64,000 nucleotides of DNA. Origin: Lachnospiraceae bacterium. GTDB taxonomy: Bacteria > Bacillota > Clostridia > Lachnospirales > Lachnospiraceae. How positions within the stretch are numbered: position 1 is the stretch's first letter; the number at the start of each line of letters is the position of its first letter. The position numbers were made by a program, and so were the translations under genes. The stretch covers positions 1-64,000 of the forward strand of contig SVEM01000002.1 of assembly GCA_015057375.1 (NCBI GenBank), read 5' to 3'. Below are positions 55,112 through 64,000 of this stretch, in pieces. Below the pieces are notes generated by a model. It was not told where the DNA came from and made no database searches. It saw only the letters and a list, made by a program, of their open reading frames with translations.

Positions 55112-56248
55112 TTAATTTAACTCTGTAATTCTGTCGATCTTTTTATCGATATCCGATATGTTCAACTGGCCATTCTTTATGGAATCTATAACTGCTCCTA
55201 CCTGTTCTGTTGTTCCCTCTGCACATGAAGGACCAAACTCTGTAAATCCAAGAGCATTATCCTTAAATCCCTTTGCCCAGTCAGCATCAACATCTGTTTC
55301 GTTAATCATGCTTTCAATAACATATTTATAATATACTGACCAATTATTCTTTATACATGTAAGCATAGCATCCGGCGCAGACTTCAACATGTCTCTGCCG
55401 TATCCAATAGTATAACATACATTTCCTTCTTCATATGCCTCTTGAACTGCACTTGATACAGCCGGTGAATAAGTATGCTGTCCGATAAATACGCATCCGT
55501 CGTCGATAAGCTTCTTTGCAGCTTCGCTTTCTGCTTCCGGAGCTGATTGAGAATTTGTATACATAACATCCATCACAACATTATCCATTATTGAACGTAT
55601 TCCAAGGAAGAAAGAATTATATCCTGATACACACTCTTCATCAGGGAAGGTTCCGACATATCCGACCTTAATATTGCCTTTCTTATTATATGCCTTATCC
55701 GGAAGTTCTCCCGCCTTATGAAGTTCCGAAAGCTTCATACCTGCCACAACACCTGCTACATAGCGAGCTTCAAACACGTTAGTGTCTGCATTTTTAAAAT
55801 TAGGAAGGTTTGCCTGATTAGCCGTATCCCCTGATACTACAACAAACATCACATCTTTAAACGCATCAGCCGCCTGCTGAATATAGGACTCATACATTTT
55901 GTGATCTGCAACAATAATATTACATCCTGCAGAAACAAGTTCATTCACTTTCGCAGAGCACTCTTCTTCTTTAACATAATAATTCCAGACAAGCTGGGCT
56001 GCATCCCCTCCGAGATCATCTACAGCCTGATATAATCCATCAATATGAATGTATGACTCTCCACCGCCGCCATCGCCACTTAAAATAATACCCATCTTGA
56101 TGCTCTGAGCAGGTTCCTCTGTTGCTTCCGGATTATTCTGTTCCGGAGTCTTGTGTCCCATTTTATATAACCCGCATGCCGTAATATCAAACATAATTGT
56201 TACAAGCATTGTAATAACGAAAAATTTTGATATTAGTTTTTTAATCAC
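55112..56248 (-). CDS. BMP/PnrA-family substrate-binding lipoprotein
   Basis: The start is a GTG at 56248, 8 bases after AGGAGG; 378 residues. The signal peptide ends in I-T-A-C, a variant lipobox. The mature part is a periplasmic-binding fold of the basic membrane protein family, which binds purine nucleosides or similar ligands (G-I-I-L-S-G-D-G-G-G-G near 60, then V-G-Y-V-G-T-F-P-D-E-E). The usual ABC partners (ATPase and two permeases) are absent here, so it either works with a distant transporter or serves as a sensor. The gene precedes addB on the same strand. Confidence 0.85.
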   Translation of the reverse strand: MIKKLISKFFVITMLVTIMFDITACGLYKMGHKTPEQNNPEATEEPAQSIKMGIILSGDGGGGESYIHIDGLYQAVDDLGGDAAQLVWNYYVKEEECSAKVNELVSAGCNIIVADHKMYESYIQQAADAFKDVMFVVVSGDTANQANLPNFKNADTNVFEARYVAGVVAGMKLSELHKAGELPDKAYNKKGNIKVGYVGTFPDEECVSGYNSFFLGIRSIMDNVVMDVMYTNSQSAPEAESEAAKKLIDDGCVFIGQHTYSPAVSSAVQEAYEEGNVCYTIGYGRDMLKSAPDAMLTCIKNNWSVYYKYVIESMINETDVDADWAKGFKDNALGFTEFGPSCAEGTTEQVGAVIDSIKNGQLNISDIDKKIDRITELN

Positions 56249-56417
56249 TTTAATATCCTCCTGCAAGTATGTTATAAAACTATATTACATTCTGTACAAA
56301 CCAGTGGCAAGTACAAAATCAAAAAAAATATTTATTATCCTCGATTTGTATTTTTTATGAATTATTTAGGTAATGCAACTATATATATTAATATATGTAA
56401 TTAGTATCGGAGGAAAT

Positions 56418-56864
56418 ATGATGCGGGGAACACGAATCGTTGTATTAAGATTAAAGGAATTAAAATATACTATGCTTTTTTTCGGAATAGGTATTGTACT
56501 TATATTGTTACTTGTCTTTATTGTAAAACCAAAAAAAGAACAAGCCGCCGAAACTACAGGGAAATACACTGCCGGTATATATACTGCACAACTGGAATTG
56601 AATAATACCGCCCTCAATCTGGAGGTTATTCTCAATACCGACAAAATATCCTCTATCAGACTTGTAAACACCTCTGATACCGTTGAAACCATGTTTCCTT
56701 TGCTTATACCTGCAATAAAAGAAATCAGTGCCCAGATTATCGAAAACCAGACTACATCCTGTGTAGAAATGTCCTCCGAAAGCCGGTACACTGAAACTCT
56801 TTTATTAAATGAAATAGATTCTATTATTAATGAAGCGAAGATAATTCCTGAAGCCACGCATTAG
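56418..56864 (+). CDS. Membrane-anchored FMN-binding-like protein lacking the flavin motif
   Basis: The start is placed at 56418 (CGGAGG just upstream; the next codon is also ATG). 148 residues: a basic cytoplasmic end, one membrane helix (~19-38), and an outside domain. The pattern G-I-Y-T-A, then a long strand pair (L-E-V-I-L-N-T-D-K-I-S-S-I), then helices with A-I-K-E-I and a closing helix recalls the FMN_bind fold, but the S/T-G-A-T motif that receives FMN is replaced by M-S-S-E-S-R-Y-T-E. Weak resemblance only; function unknown. The last 38 bases overlap the convergent nadE gene. Confidence 0.55.
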   Translation: MMRGTRIVVLRLKELKYTMLFFGIGIVLILLLVFIVKPKKEQAAETTGKYTAGIYTAQLELNNTALNLEVILNTDKISSIRLVNTSDTVETMFPLLIPAIKEISAQIIENQTTSCVEMSSESRYTETLLLNEIDSIINEAKIIPEATH

Positions 56865-58752
56865 CCGATGCGTCGCTCGGCATTCTAAGGTCTCCCCTCG
56901 GCGACAAGGCAACCGTACCTACTTTAGGTCCATCAGGAAGGCATGAACGCTTAAACTGCTGAGAGAAAAATCTTTTATAAAATGTTGTAAGCCACTTATA
57001 TATTGTTTCCTTATCATATTTTCCTGCAAATGCAATGCATGCAATTTTATATATCTTGGCAGGCGAATATCCAAATCTCAATACATAATATATAAAGAAA
57101 TCATGCAGCTCGTAAGGTCCGACTATATCCTCTGTTTTCTGGGATATTCGGCCCTCACTCGGCGGCAAAAGCTCAGGACTTACAGGCGTATCAAGTATAT
57201 CAAGAAGTACCTCTTTAAGCTTCTCATCCGGTGTGTGCTCTGCCTCATATGCAACAAGATGTCTGACAAGTGTTTTAGGAACAGAGCTGTTCACTCCGTA
57301 CATACTCATATGGTCACCATTGTATGTTGCCCATCCAAGCGCAAGTTCTGACATATCACCGGTACCTATAACCATACCTTCGCACAGGTTCGCAATATCC
57401 ATAAGCACCTGCGTACGCTCTCTTGCCTGGCTGTTTTCATAGGTAACGTCATGATTGCCCTCATCCTGTCCTATATCTCTGAAATGACCTCTTACAGCAT
57501 CTTTTATATCAACTTCCTTTAGCGTTCCGTTAAGACATTTTACAAGTGTCACAGCGTTGTTATACGTTCTGTCTGTTGTTCCGAAGCAAGGCATCGTTAC
57601 TGCAAGGATTCCGCTTCTGTCAAGCCCTGCCATGTCAAATGCCTTTGCGGTAACCAAAAGCGCAAGTGTGGAATCAAGTCCGCCCGATATCCCTAAAACA
57701 GCCTGCTTACAACCGGTATGGACAAGTCTCTTCTTTAAGCCCATCGCCTGTATCTTCAATATTTCTTCACATCTTTTATCCCTATCAGCTTTATTTTTAG
57801 GAACAAACGGCGAATCACTGAATCCTCTGGTAAGGACTGTCTCTTCCTCATCAAGCTCAAATGTCACAACTTCATATCCGCCTTCTTCAGGATCCTTTAT
57901 ATCAAATGTACTTATCCTTCTTCTTTCACTTACAATCTTTCCGAGATCTAATTCAGTTATTATGATGCCATTTGTAAAGCGTTCGCTTTCTTTAATACAA
58001 CGTCCGCACTCCGCAATGATATTATGTCCTGAAAATACAAGGTCTGTTGTAGACTCTCCCTCTCCGGCAGCAGCATATATATATCCGGACACGAGCCTTG
58101 CTGACTGATTAAGCACAAGTGAACGTCTGTATTCATCCTTTCCGGTTGTCTCATTTCCTGCAGACAGATTGGCAATAATCGTAGCTCCATACATAACATG
58201 CATACCTGACGGTGGTGCCGGCATCCAGACATCCTCGCATATCTCCGCAGCTATCATAAGATCCGGCATATTCTCACTCTGGAAAATAATCTTGCTTCCG
58301 AACGGAACTTCCTCTTCGTATCCCTTTACATATGCATATGAAACATCGAGAGGTCCCTCTGCAAAATGTCGTTTCTCATAAAATTCAGAATAATTAGGTA
58401 TATTGGTCTTTGGAATAATTCCGAGGATCTCACCATTCTGATATGCTACGCACACGTTATATAATTTCTGATGCTTCATAAACGGCATACCGATCATACA
58501 TACCATATCGCTGCCTTCAGAATATTCTACAAGCTCGCACAATGCTTTCAGTGCACTATTTAATAATGTATCCTGCAAAAACAGATCTTCACAGGTGTAT
58601 CCTGTTATACATAACTCCGGAAGTACAAGAACCTTAACACCTTTTTCAGTGCACTCATCCATAATCTTCTTTATGCTCTGTTTATTATATTCACAATCCG
58701 CAACCCGAATATCAGGAGTTGCCGCCGCAACCTTAATATACCCATACTGCAT
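56827..58752 (-). CDS. nadE: Glutamine-dependent NAD+ synthetase
   Basis: 641 residues. The N-terminal nitrilase-type glutaminase (~1-275) has the Glu (L-P-E-L-C), Lys (P-K-T-N-I-P) and Cys (A-E-I-C-E-D) triad. The C-terminal synthetase has the P-loop G-I-S-G-G-L-D-S and G-T-G-D-M-S-E-L-A-L-G-W. It makes NAD+ from nicotinic acid adenine dinucleotide with ammonia from glutamine. A structured RNA candidate with a terminator lies 70 bases upstream on the same strand. Confidence 0.95.
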   Translation of the reverse strand: MQYGYIKVAAATPDIRVADCEYNKQSIKKIMDECTEKGVKVLVLPELCITGYTCEDLFLQDTLLNSALKALCELVEYSEGSDMVCMIGMPFMKHQKLYNVCVAYQNGEILGIIPKTNIPNYSEFYEKRHFAEGPLDVSYAYVKGYEEEVPFGSKIIFQSENMPDLMIAAEICEDVWMPAPPSGMHVMYGATIIANLSAGNETTGKDEYRRSLVLNQSARLVSGYIYAAAGEGESTTDLVFSGHNIIAECGRCIKESERFTNGIIITELDLGKIVSERRRISTFDIKDPEEGGYEVVTFELDEEETVLTRGFSDSPFVPKNKADRDKRCEEILKIQAMGLKKRLVHTGCKQAVLGISGGLDSTLALLVTAKAFDMAGLDRSGILAVTMPCFGTTDRTYNNAVTLVKCLNGTLKEVDIKDAVRGHFRDIGQDEGNHDVTYENSQARERTQVLMDIANLCEGMVIGTGDMSELALGWATYNGDHMSMYGVNSSVPKTLVRHLVAYEAEHTPDEKLKEVLLDILDTPVSPELLPPSEGRISQKTEDIVGPYELHDFFIYYVLRFGYSPAKIYKIACIAFAGKYDKETIYKWLTTFYKRFFSQQFKRSCLPDGPKVGTVALSPRGDLRMPSDASANAWLQELSSLH

Positions 58753-58821
58753 AACTGTCTACCTATTATTCCCTTTCACATTTTTTCTTATTATAATATT
58801 ATAACCAAACGATTGCAATGC

Positions 58822-59052
58822 ATAACAAAAGCTGTTACAGAAATATATTATCCATAACAGCTTGTCTTCTTTATGTATACCCGAAATGCCGTTCCCTGAT
58901 TTTTGACTCCTAGCGCATGCTAGGTGGGCAACCGCACATATATTTCTGCCATCCGTTGATAATATACCGCAAAATGCAGCAGTGACGGCCCGACATCTAT
59001 ATATAAATATTGGAATCCCGTTTAAAGTATTGTAGGTTCAAAAATTCAAGGT
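58822..59052 (-). ncRNA. Structured RNA candidate (6S-like RNA or nadE leader)
   Basis: On the minus strand this stretch shows nested pairings: GCCGT with ACGGC (about 58993 and 58890), extended by TATATA with TATACATA; inner hairpins CCTAGC-ATGC-GCTAGG and CTGCA-TTT-TGCGG; and a final stem AAGCTGTTA / TAACAGCTT (58829-58863) followed by TTTTGTT, an intrinsic terminator. No reading frame fits. The architecture (long closed stem, open middle, terminator) resembles 6S RNA, and the upstream segment with CCTACAATACTTTAAACGGGA looks familiar from clostridial non-coding RNAs, but I cannot confirm this. A leader controlling nadE is the alternative. Confidence 0.45.
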
Positions 59053-59067
59053 TTATCGAACATTCCA

Positions 59068-59113
59068 GGCTAATGTATAATAGTTTTTAAGGTAATCTAA
59101 TTATACATTACCT
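59068..59113. other. Hairpin after the LRR/Ig/Fn3 gene
   Basis: A perfect 10-bp stem (59072-59081 with 59100-59109) with no clear T-run, starting 5 bases after the stop of the surface-protein gene. A competing GGTAAT / ATTACC stem exists. Probably a weak terminator or transcript-end structure. Confidence 0.5.
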
Positions 59114-59117
59114 TATA

Positions 59118-61250
59118 TTACTTTGCAACAACTGATTTGGCTTTACTGTAAGAGCCGTATATGTTTTCACCTGCAACAGTTTTGTAAGCTCTTACCTTAA
59201 AATAAAACTTTTTATTTTTCTTAAGTCCCGTCTTTACATAACTTATTGTCTTCTTTTTTGTAACAGTTTTAATAAGCGAATAATCCGTTCCGTTTTTGCT
59301 CATTAATATCTCATATCCGCTTGCTCCGTCTAAAAGCTTCCATGAAAGAGTTGCTCTTTTCTTGCCGGATTTTACCTTAAGAGTCTCTTTATTAAGTCTG
59401 GTCGCGGTTTTATATTTTACGGAGTACTTTCCGTATTTCTTTTCTTTATTTACCGTAACATATGCCCTTACTCTGTAACGATATTGCGTTCCGGCCATAA
59501 GCCCCGTATCAGTGTAGGTGTTCACTTCACTTCCCGGTATCTGTTTTAAGAATGCATATTTTCCGGTTGTTGGATTATATCTGTATATTCTGTAGCCTTC
59601 TACACCATTTATGGCTTTCCAGGTAAGAGATATCTGAGTTTTCTTATTTCCGGTCTTAACAAGCTCAGTAACCTGCGGAACAAGAATATTAAATGACTGC
59701 AGCTTACTTCCGGTGTAATTGCCCTTACCTGTTACAGTAACAATACCTGTTCCGGCATTAACATTATTTGAATATACAAGAGTGTAATCAACATCTTTTA
59801 CGAGTTTATAATTGCCATCGATTATGCTGACATCAGGCTTAATCTCTACACCGTTATAAATCTGATCAGGAATTGCAGAAGCAGGAAGTTTTCCGATATC
59901 CGTCTTTTCTATCCCGTCTGATATTCGTATGCTATACTTTGCAGGTGTGTAATTTTCTGCAGCCACTGTTATTATTGCCGTTCCTGCGCTTACAGGTGTT
60001 ATAACTCCGGTTTCCGTAACAGTTGCCACATTAACATTACTGCTTTCCCATGTAACCTCTGCTTCTCCGCCTATCATTATATAAGGAACCGTAAAAGCAT
60101 CTGCCTTCTTTTCTGCATCAAGATATATAACAAACTCTTTCTGCTCAGGAACTATCTTTTTACCTGTAATAGGGATAAGCGTAATGTCTGCTTTAACGTT
60201 TTCATTTACATTATATAAATATGTGATTTTCTCGGGAATTTTATTCAAGTCTTCAACAACAATCAAAGTATCAGCATCTGTTCCCGACAATATGGCATTC
60301 GCAAGGTTTTCCACTTTTGTATAATCGATTCCGGTATCTTTAAGATATGCTTTACCCTCCGAATCCACATATACCTCTCTTACATTTCCTTCGATAGTGA
60401 TATCCGTAAGCGGAACATTTTCCGGCACGCTAAATGCACCGAGATGATTATACGATATGTTAAGTTCCTTTAATGAAATAAGTTTATCAATGTCAAATGA
60501 GTACAGATTATTATTATTACATATGACTCTTGTTGAAGCTTCAGGAAGCTTAAGTACTATAATATCATTATATGAACAGTCAATATCACTAAGAACTTCA
60601 TTTTCTGAAACATCAAGAACTGTAAGCATATTATCTGCCACATTAAGATATGTAAGCTTCTTGTATTCAGAAAGAGCAATACTGTCTTTAAGTCTGTTCC
60701 CGCTTATATTGATACCCTTAAGCTCTGTGAGTCCTTTTAAATTGATTTCAGATATACGATTATCTGCCGCATTTATGTGAGTAACCTTTACATTTGCCGA
60801 CAAATCAATACCCGAAACATTATTGTTACTCATGTTTAATATCTTAAGATTTTCAAAGTATTCGATACCCTTAATATCGGAGATCTCCTTTGAACGTATA
60901 TTTATATGTGTAACGGCTTTTCTTTCTGATACTGTCAGTATCTTATCCTTGTCAATATCGGCTTCTGCAAGAATATACTCACGAAACTTTGCATCCGGAA
61001 AAGAAATTTCATTTATATTTATATTGGCCATAACGTCCGGAGCCTGTGTGGATTCAGGTAATCCGGTCGTTTCAGGTGCAGTGGTTTCTTCCGGACTCTC
61101 TGTTGTCTCCGGTGTATTAGTTGCCTCCTGGCTTGGAGCCGGTGATGGCGAAGCAGTTTCTTCTGCTGCCACATTTCCAAAATTAAATGCTATTCCTGCA
61201 AGCAGAACACATACAGCACTTATAATACACTTCTTACATGATTTTCGCAT
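59118..61250 (-). CDS. Large secreted LRR / BIG2 / Fn3 surface protein
   Basis: The start is placed at 61250 (GGGAGG 6 bases upstream), 710 residues. Signal peptide to N-V-A-A-E, a Ser/Thr/Pro/Glu-rich linker (~25-75), an N-terminal cap and about nine leucine-rich repeats (~90-290), then a BIG2-like Ig domain (~375-450), a repeat-like beta domain (~460-535) and two Fn3-like domains (~540-625 and ~627-710) rich in Lys/Tyr. This is the adhesin-like layout common in this lineage. The ligand is unknown. It stands alone between the RNA candidate and the DUF6514 gene. Confidence 0.85.
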   Translation of the reverse strand: MRKSCKKCIISAVCVLLAGIAFNFGNVAAEETASPSPAPSQEATNTPETTESPEETTAPETTGLPESTQAPDVMANININEISFPDAKFREYILAEADIDKDKILTVSERKAVTHINIRSKEISDIKGIEYFENLKILNMSNNNVSGIDLSANVKVTHINAADNRISEINLKGLTELKGINISGNRLKDSIALSEYKKLTYLNVADNMLTVLDVSENEVLSDIDCSYNDIIVLKLPEASTRVICNNNNLYSFDIDKLISLKELNISYNHLGAFSVPENVPLTDITIEGNVREVYVDSEGKAYLKDTGIDYTKVENLANAILSGTDADTLIVVEDLNKIPEKITYLYNVNENVKADITLIPITGKKIVPEQKEFVIYLDAEKKADAFTVPYIMIGGEAEVTWESSNVNVATVTETGVITPVSAGTAIITVAAENYTPAKYSIRISDGIEKTDIGKLPASAIPDQIYNGVEIKPDVSIIDGNYKLVKDVDYTLVYSNNVNAGTGIVTVTGKGNYTGSKLQSFNILVPQVTELVKTGNKKTQISLTWKAINGVEGYRIYRYNPTTGKYAFLKQIPGSEVNTYTDTGLMAGTQYRYRVRAYVTVNKEKKYGKYSVKYKTATRLNKETLKVKSGKKRATLSWKLLDGASGYEILMSKNGTDYSLIKTVTKKKTISYVKTGLKKNKKFYFKVRAYKTVAGENIYGSYSKAKSVVAK

Positions 61251-61343
61251 AAATATCCTCCCTTTGTTCAAATCCTTTAGTGTGTATGGTATCTGCTCAT
61301 TATGTCATACGTGTGACTATTTTAAAAAAATATATGACATGTT

Positions 61344-61550
61344 TTAGTCACAAAGGAAATCCTCTATGACATCCATCAGGTGAATAGGCTCCAACGCTTC
61401 TTCGTTCAGTAAATTGACGAACCGGATGATATTCTCTTTATTCAAGGATACATCCGGTACGTAAACATCATCTTCCAGTGACATAATTCCATACGTAATA
61501 TATGGTTTGCCATGAATATCCCAAAGACATTCTTCGACAACCTTATACAT
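61344..61550 (-). CDS. DUF6514 family small protein
   Basis: 68 residues. The pattern Y-I-T-Y-G-I-M-S, then D-V-S-L-N-K-E-N-I-I-R-F-V-N-L-L-N and a closing H-L-x-D-V-I-E-D-F-L matches DUF6514, a cytoplasmic family spread in Clostridia with no known function. GGGGGG lies upstream of the ATG. Single gene. Confidence 0.7.
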   Translation of the reverse strand: MYKVVEECLWDIHGKPYITYGIMSLEDDVYVPDVSLNKENIIRFVNLLNEEALEPIHLMDVIEDFLCD

Positions 61551-61665
61551 CTACAAATTCCCCCCAGAATTCCATATTTTATTTTGACACTGTCGAAAAT
61601 GATACCATGCACAAAATTTTTATTCTATATTTAATCACGTTAAAATTTCGTTAATATTTAATACC

Positions 61666-63192
<1,527 letters not shown>

Positions 63193-63311
63193 TTACTCAT
63201 TTTTAAACGCTCTATATGTAAGACTTCTGCATATATCATAACACATTCCTCTATCATCATGTATATAAAATTATCCTGACTTATTACAACTGTTTTGAAA
63301 GCAGCGTTTTG

Positions 63312-63344
63312 AAAAAAGTGCCACCATATAGACAGCACTTTTTT
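63312..63344. terminator. Bidirectional-type terminator after the TPM gene
   Basis: A perfect 10-bp stem (63312-63321 with 63335-63344) of the form A6-GTGC / GCAC-T6. On the minus strand it follows the TPM-domain gene by ~50 bases. Confidence 0.85.
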
Positions 63345-63392
63345 ATCTTATACAACCATTTTTAATTTCTTGTCCTCTCACGGGGCATTGTT

Positions 63393-64000
63393 CTAAAATT
63401 TTCCTCCGCCCACATTACGGGATGACCCGGATGAACCCGAAGAACTGCTTTCCTTCTTTTGACGATCCACAACACGATAGAGGAAAAAGTCAGTTGAATA
63501 TGTAACCTTCATGCTGCCAGGTTTTGTATATTCCGTTGCCGCAGCTTTTTTCTTTACCGATTTCAACTTACTCCTCATAGAGCCGGTTACAATAAGAGCA
63601 ATCACAAGACCGATAGCAAGGCTGATCAAAAGATTCTTCATGAATTTAAATGGGAAGCCGTTGATTTCACCATCAATCTGATACTCACATTCATCAATAA
63701 ATGTATTAAAAGCGTCTGCATAATAGCCGTCACTAAGAGAAGATACAATGGCATCTCCGATATCCTCAATATCATCCGGACTGATAGCATCTGCGCCTAA
63801 GCCATTGGAGAGAATACGGTAATCGCGTTCTTCCATAGATACAAGCAACAGCACACCGTCACGGGTTTCACCGTATCCGTAATCATTTATATCGTAGTAA
63901 GATTCAACAAATTCATCCGCAGTATAGTCGCCCACGGTTTCAACGGTAGCAATGATAACTTCAACCTTGTATTTTTCGCTTACTTCATCAATACGGCTTT
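63393..64000 (-). CDS. TPM-domain (YgcG-like) membrane protein, 5' part outside window
   Basis: The frame stays open to the window edge, so the N-terminus (signal peptide and start of the TPM domain) is missing; a GTG at 63935 is internal. The visible TPM core has V-E-V-I-I-A-T-V-E-T, D-Y-G-Y-G-E-T-R-D-G-V-L-L-L-V and R-D-Y-R-I-L, followed by one membrane helix (~112-130 from that GTG) and a basic, Ser/Gly-rich tail ending G-G-G-K-F. TPM proteins include thylakoid acid phosphatase and PSII repair factors; bacterial members are extracytoplasmic with unclear roles. Confidence 0.85.
   Translation of the reverse strand, partial: SRIDEVSEKYKVEVIIATVETVGDYTADEFVESYYDINDYGYGETRDGVLLLVSMEERDYRILSNGLGADAISPDDIEDIGDAIVSSLSDGYYADAFNTFIDECEYQIDGEINGFPFKFMKNLLISLAIGLVIALIVTGSMRSKLKSVKKKAAATEYTKPGSMKVTYSTDFFLYRVVDRQKKESSSSGSSGSSRNVGGGKF

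Noticed and set aside
57557..58108. 183-codon plus-strand reading frame
   Set aside because: Lies wholly antisense to nadE, Ser/Pro/Leu-rich without motifs; nadE has complete catalytic motifs on the other strand.

Overview
The window looks like a low-to-mid GC Firmicute of the family Lachnospiraceae, probably a Lachnospira or Eubacterium eligens type gut anaerobe. This is inferred from gene content: secreted arabinan-degrading enzymes with lysine-rich C-terminal Ig/Fn3-like modules, AddAB recombination, a Csp-like subtilase, BioY, NadE, DUF6514, DUF3791/DUF3990 and very strong Shine-Dalgarno sites. No rRNA, tRNA, insertion sequence, integrase or CRISPR array was seen, so the window reads as chromosomal with a few accessory patches.

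Layout. 1-7.5 kb: two tandem secreted GH127 beta-L-arabinofuranosidases (the first is cut by the window edge). 7.8-12.9 kb: an accessory patch on the minus strand, with a vWA protein, a Spx/ArsC-like protein, an HD-DUF429 fusion and a compact five-gene operon that joins a DUF3990 (ADP-ribosyltransferase-like) protein, a DUF3791 protein, two small proteins and a MacroD-type macrodomain fused to an HTH-like domain. 12.9-17.4 kb: lineage-specific exported proteins (SurA-like, LRR, RCC1-like, Ig-like) among hairpin repeats. 17.6-22.7 kb: a MacB-like ABC efflux operon with a lipoprotein, divergent from a PadR regulator and its partner. 22.7-28.8 kb: a BspA-like protein, subtilase, ClpX and HtrA. 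28.9-31.4 kb: an exopolysaccharide-initiating glycosylphosphotransferase and an LCP-family ligase. 31.3-37.6 kb: an apparent operon of an arylsulfotransferase-family protein, CysD, a CysN-CysC fusion, a histidine phosphatase and an acyl-ACP thioesterase. 37.7-46.2 kb: a heterodimeric ABC exporter, an AGCS amino-acid symporter with an unusual inserted domain, a GH36 alpha-galactosidase and phosphotransacetylase. 46.4-58.8 kb: housekeeping genes (bioY, ylmH, addA, addB, a BMP-type lipoprotein, nadE). 58.8-64 kb: a structured RNA candidate, a large LRR/Ig/Fn3 surface protein, a DUF6514 protein, a GH51 arabinofuranosidase and a truncated TPM-domain protein.

How it fits together. GH127 x2 and GH51 point to use of arabinan or arabinosylated plant polymers, and GH36 to galactosides. 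Pta connects to acetate production. CysD/CysNC would make PAPS, yet no sulfate-reduction gene sits beside them; a sulfotransferase-family gene does, so the locus is more likely to sulfate something than to assimilate sulfur. The EPS and LCP genes lie just downstream, but that link is only positional.

The best candidates for something new are: (1) the DUF3990/DUF3791/macrodomain-HTH operon as an ADP-ribosylation writer-eraser system; (2) the sulfotransferase-CysD-CysNC operon; and (3) two arrays of one 54-bp hairpin-forming tandem repeat, 23 kb apart, each starting just after a gene's stop codon and in that gene's orientation.
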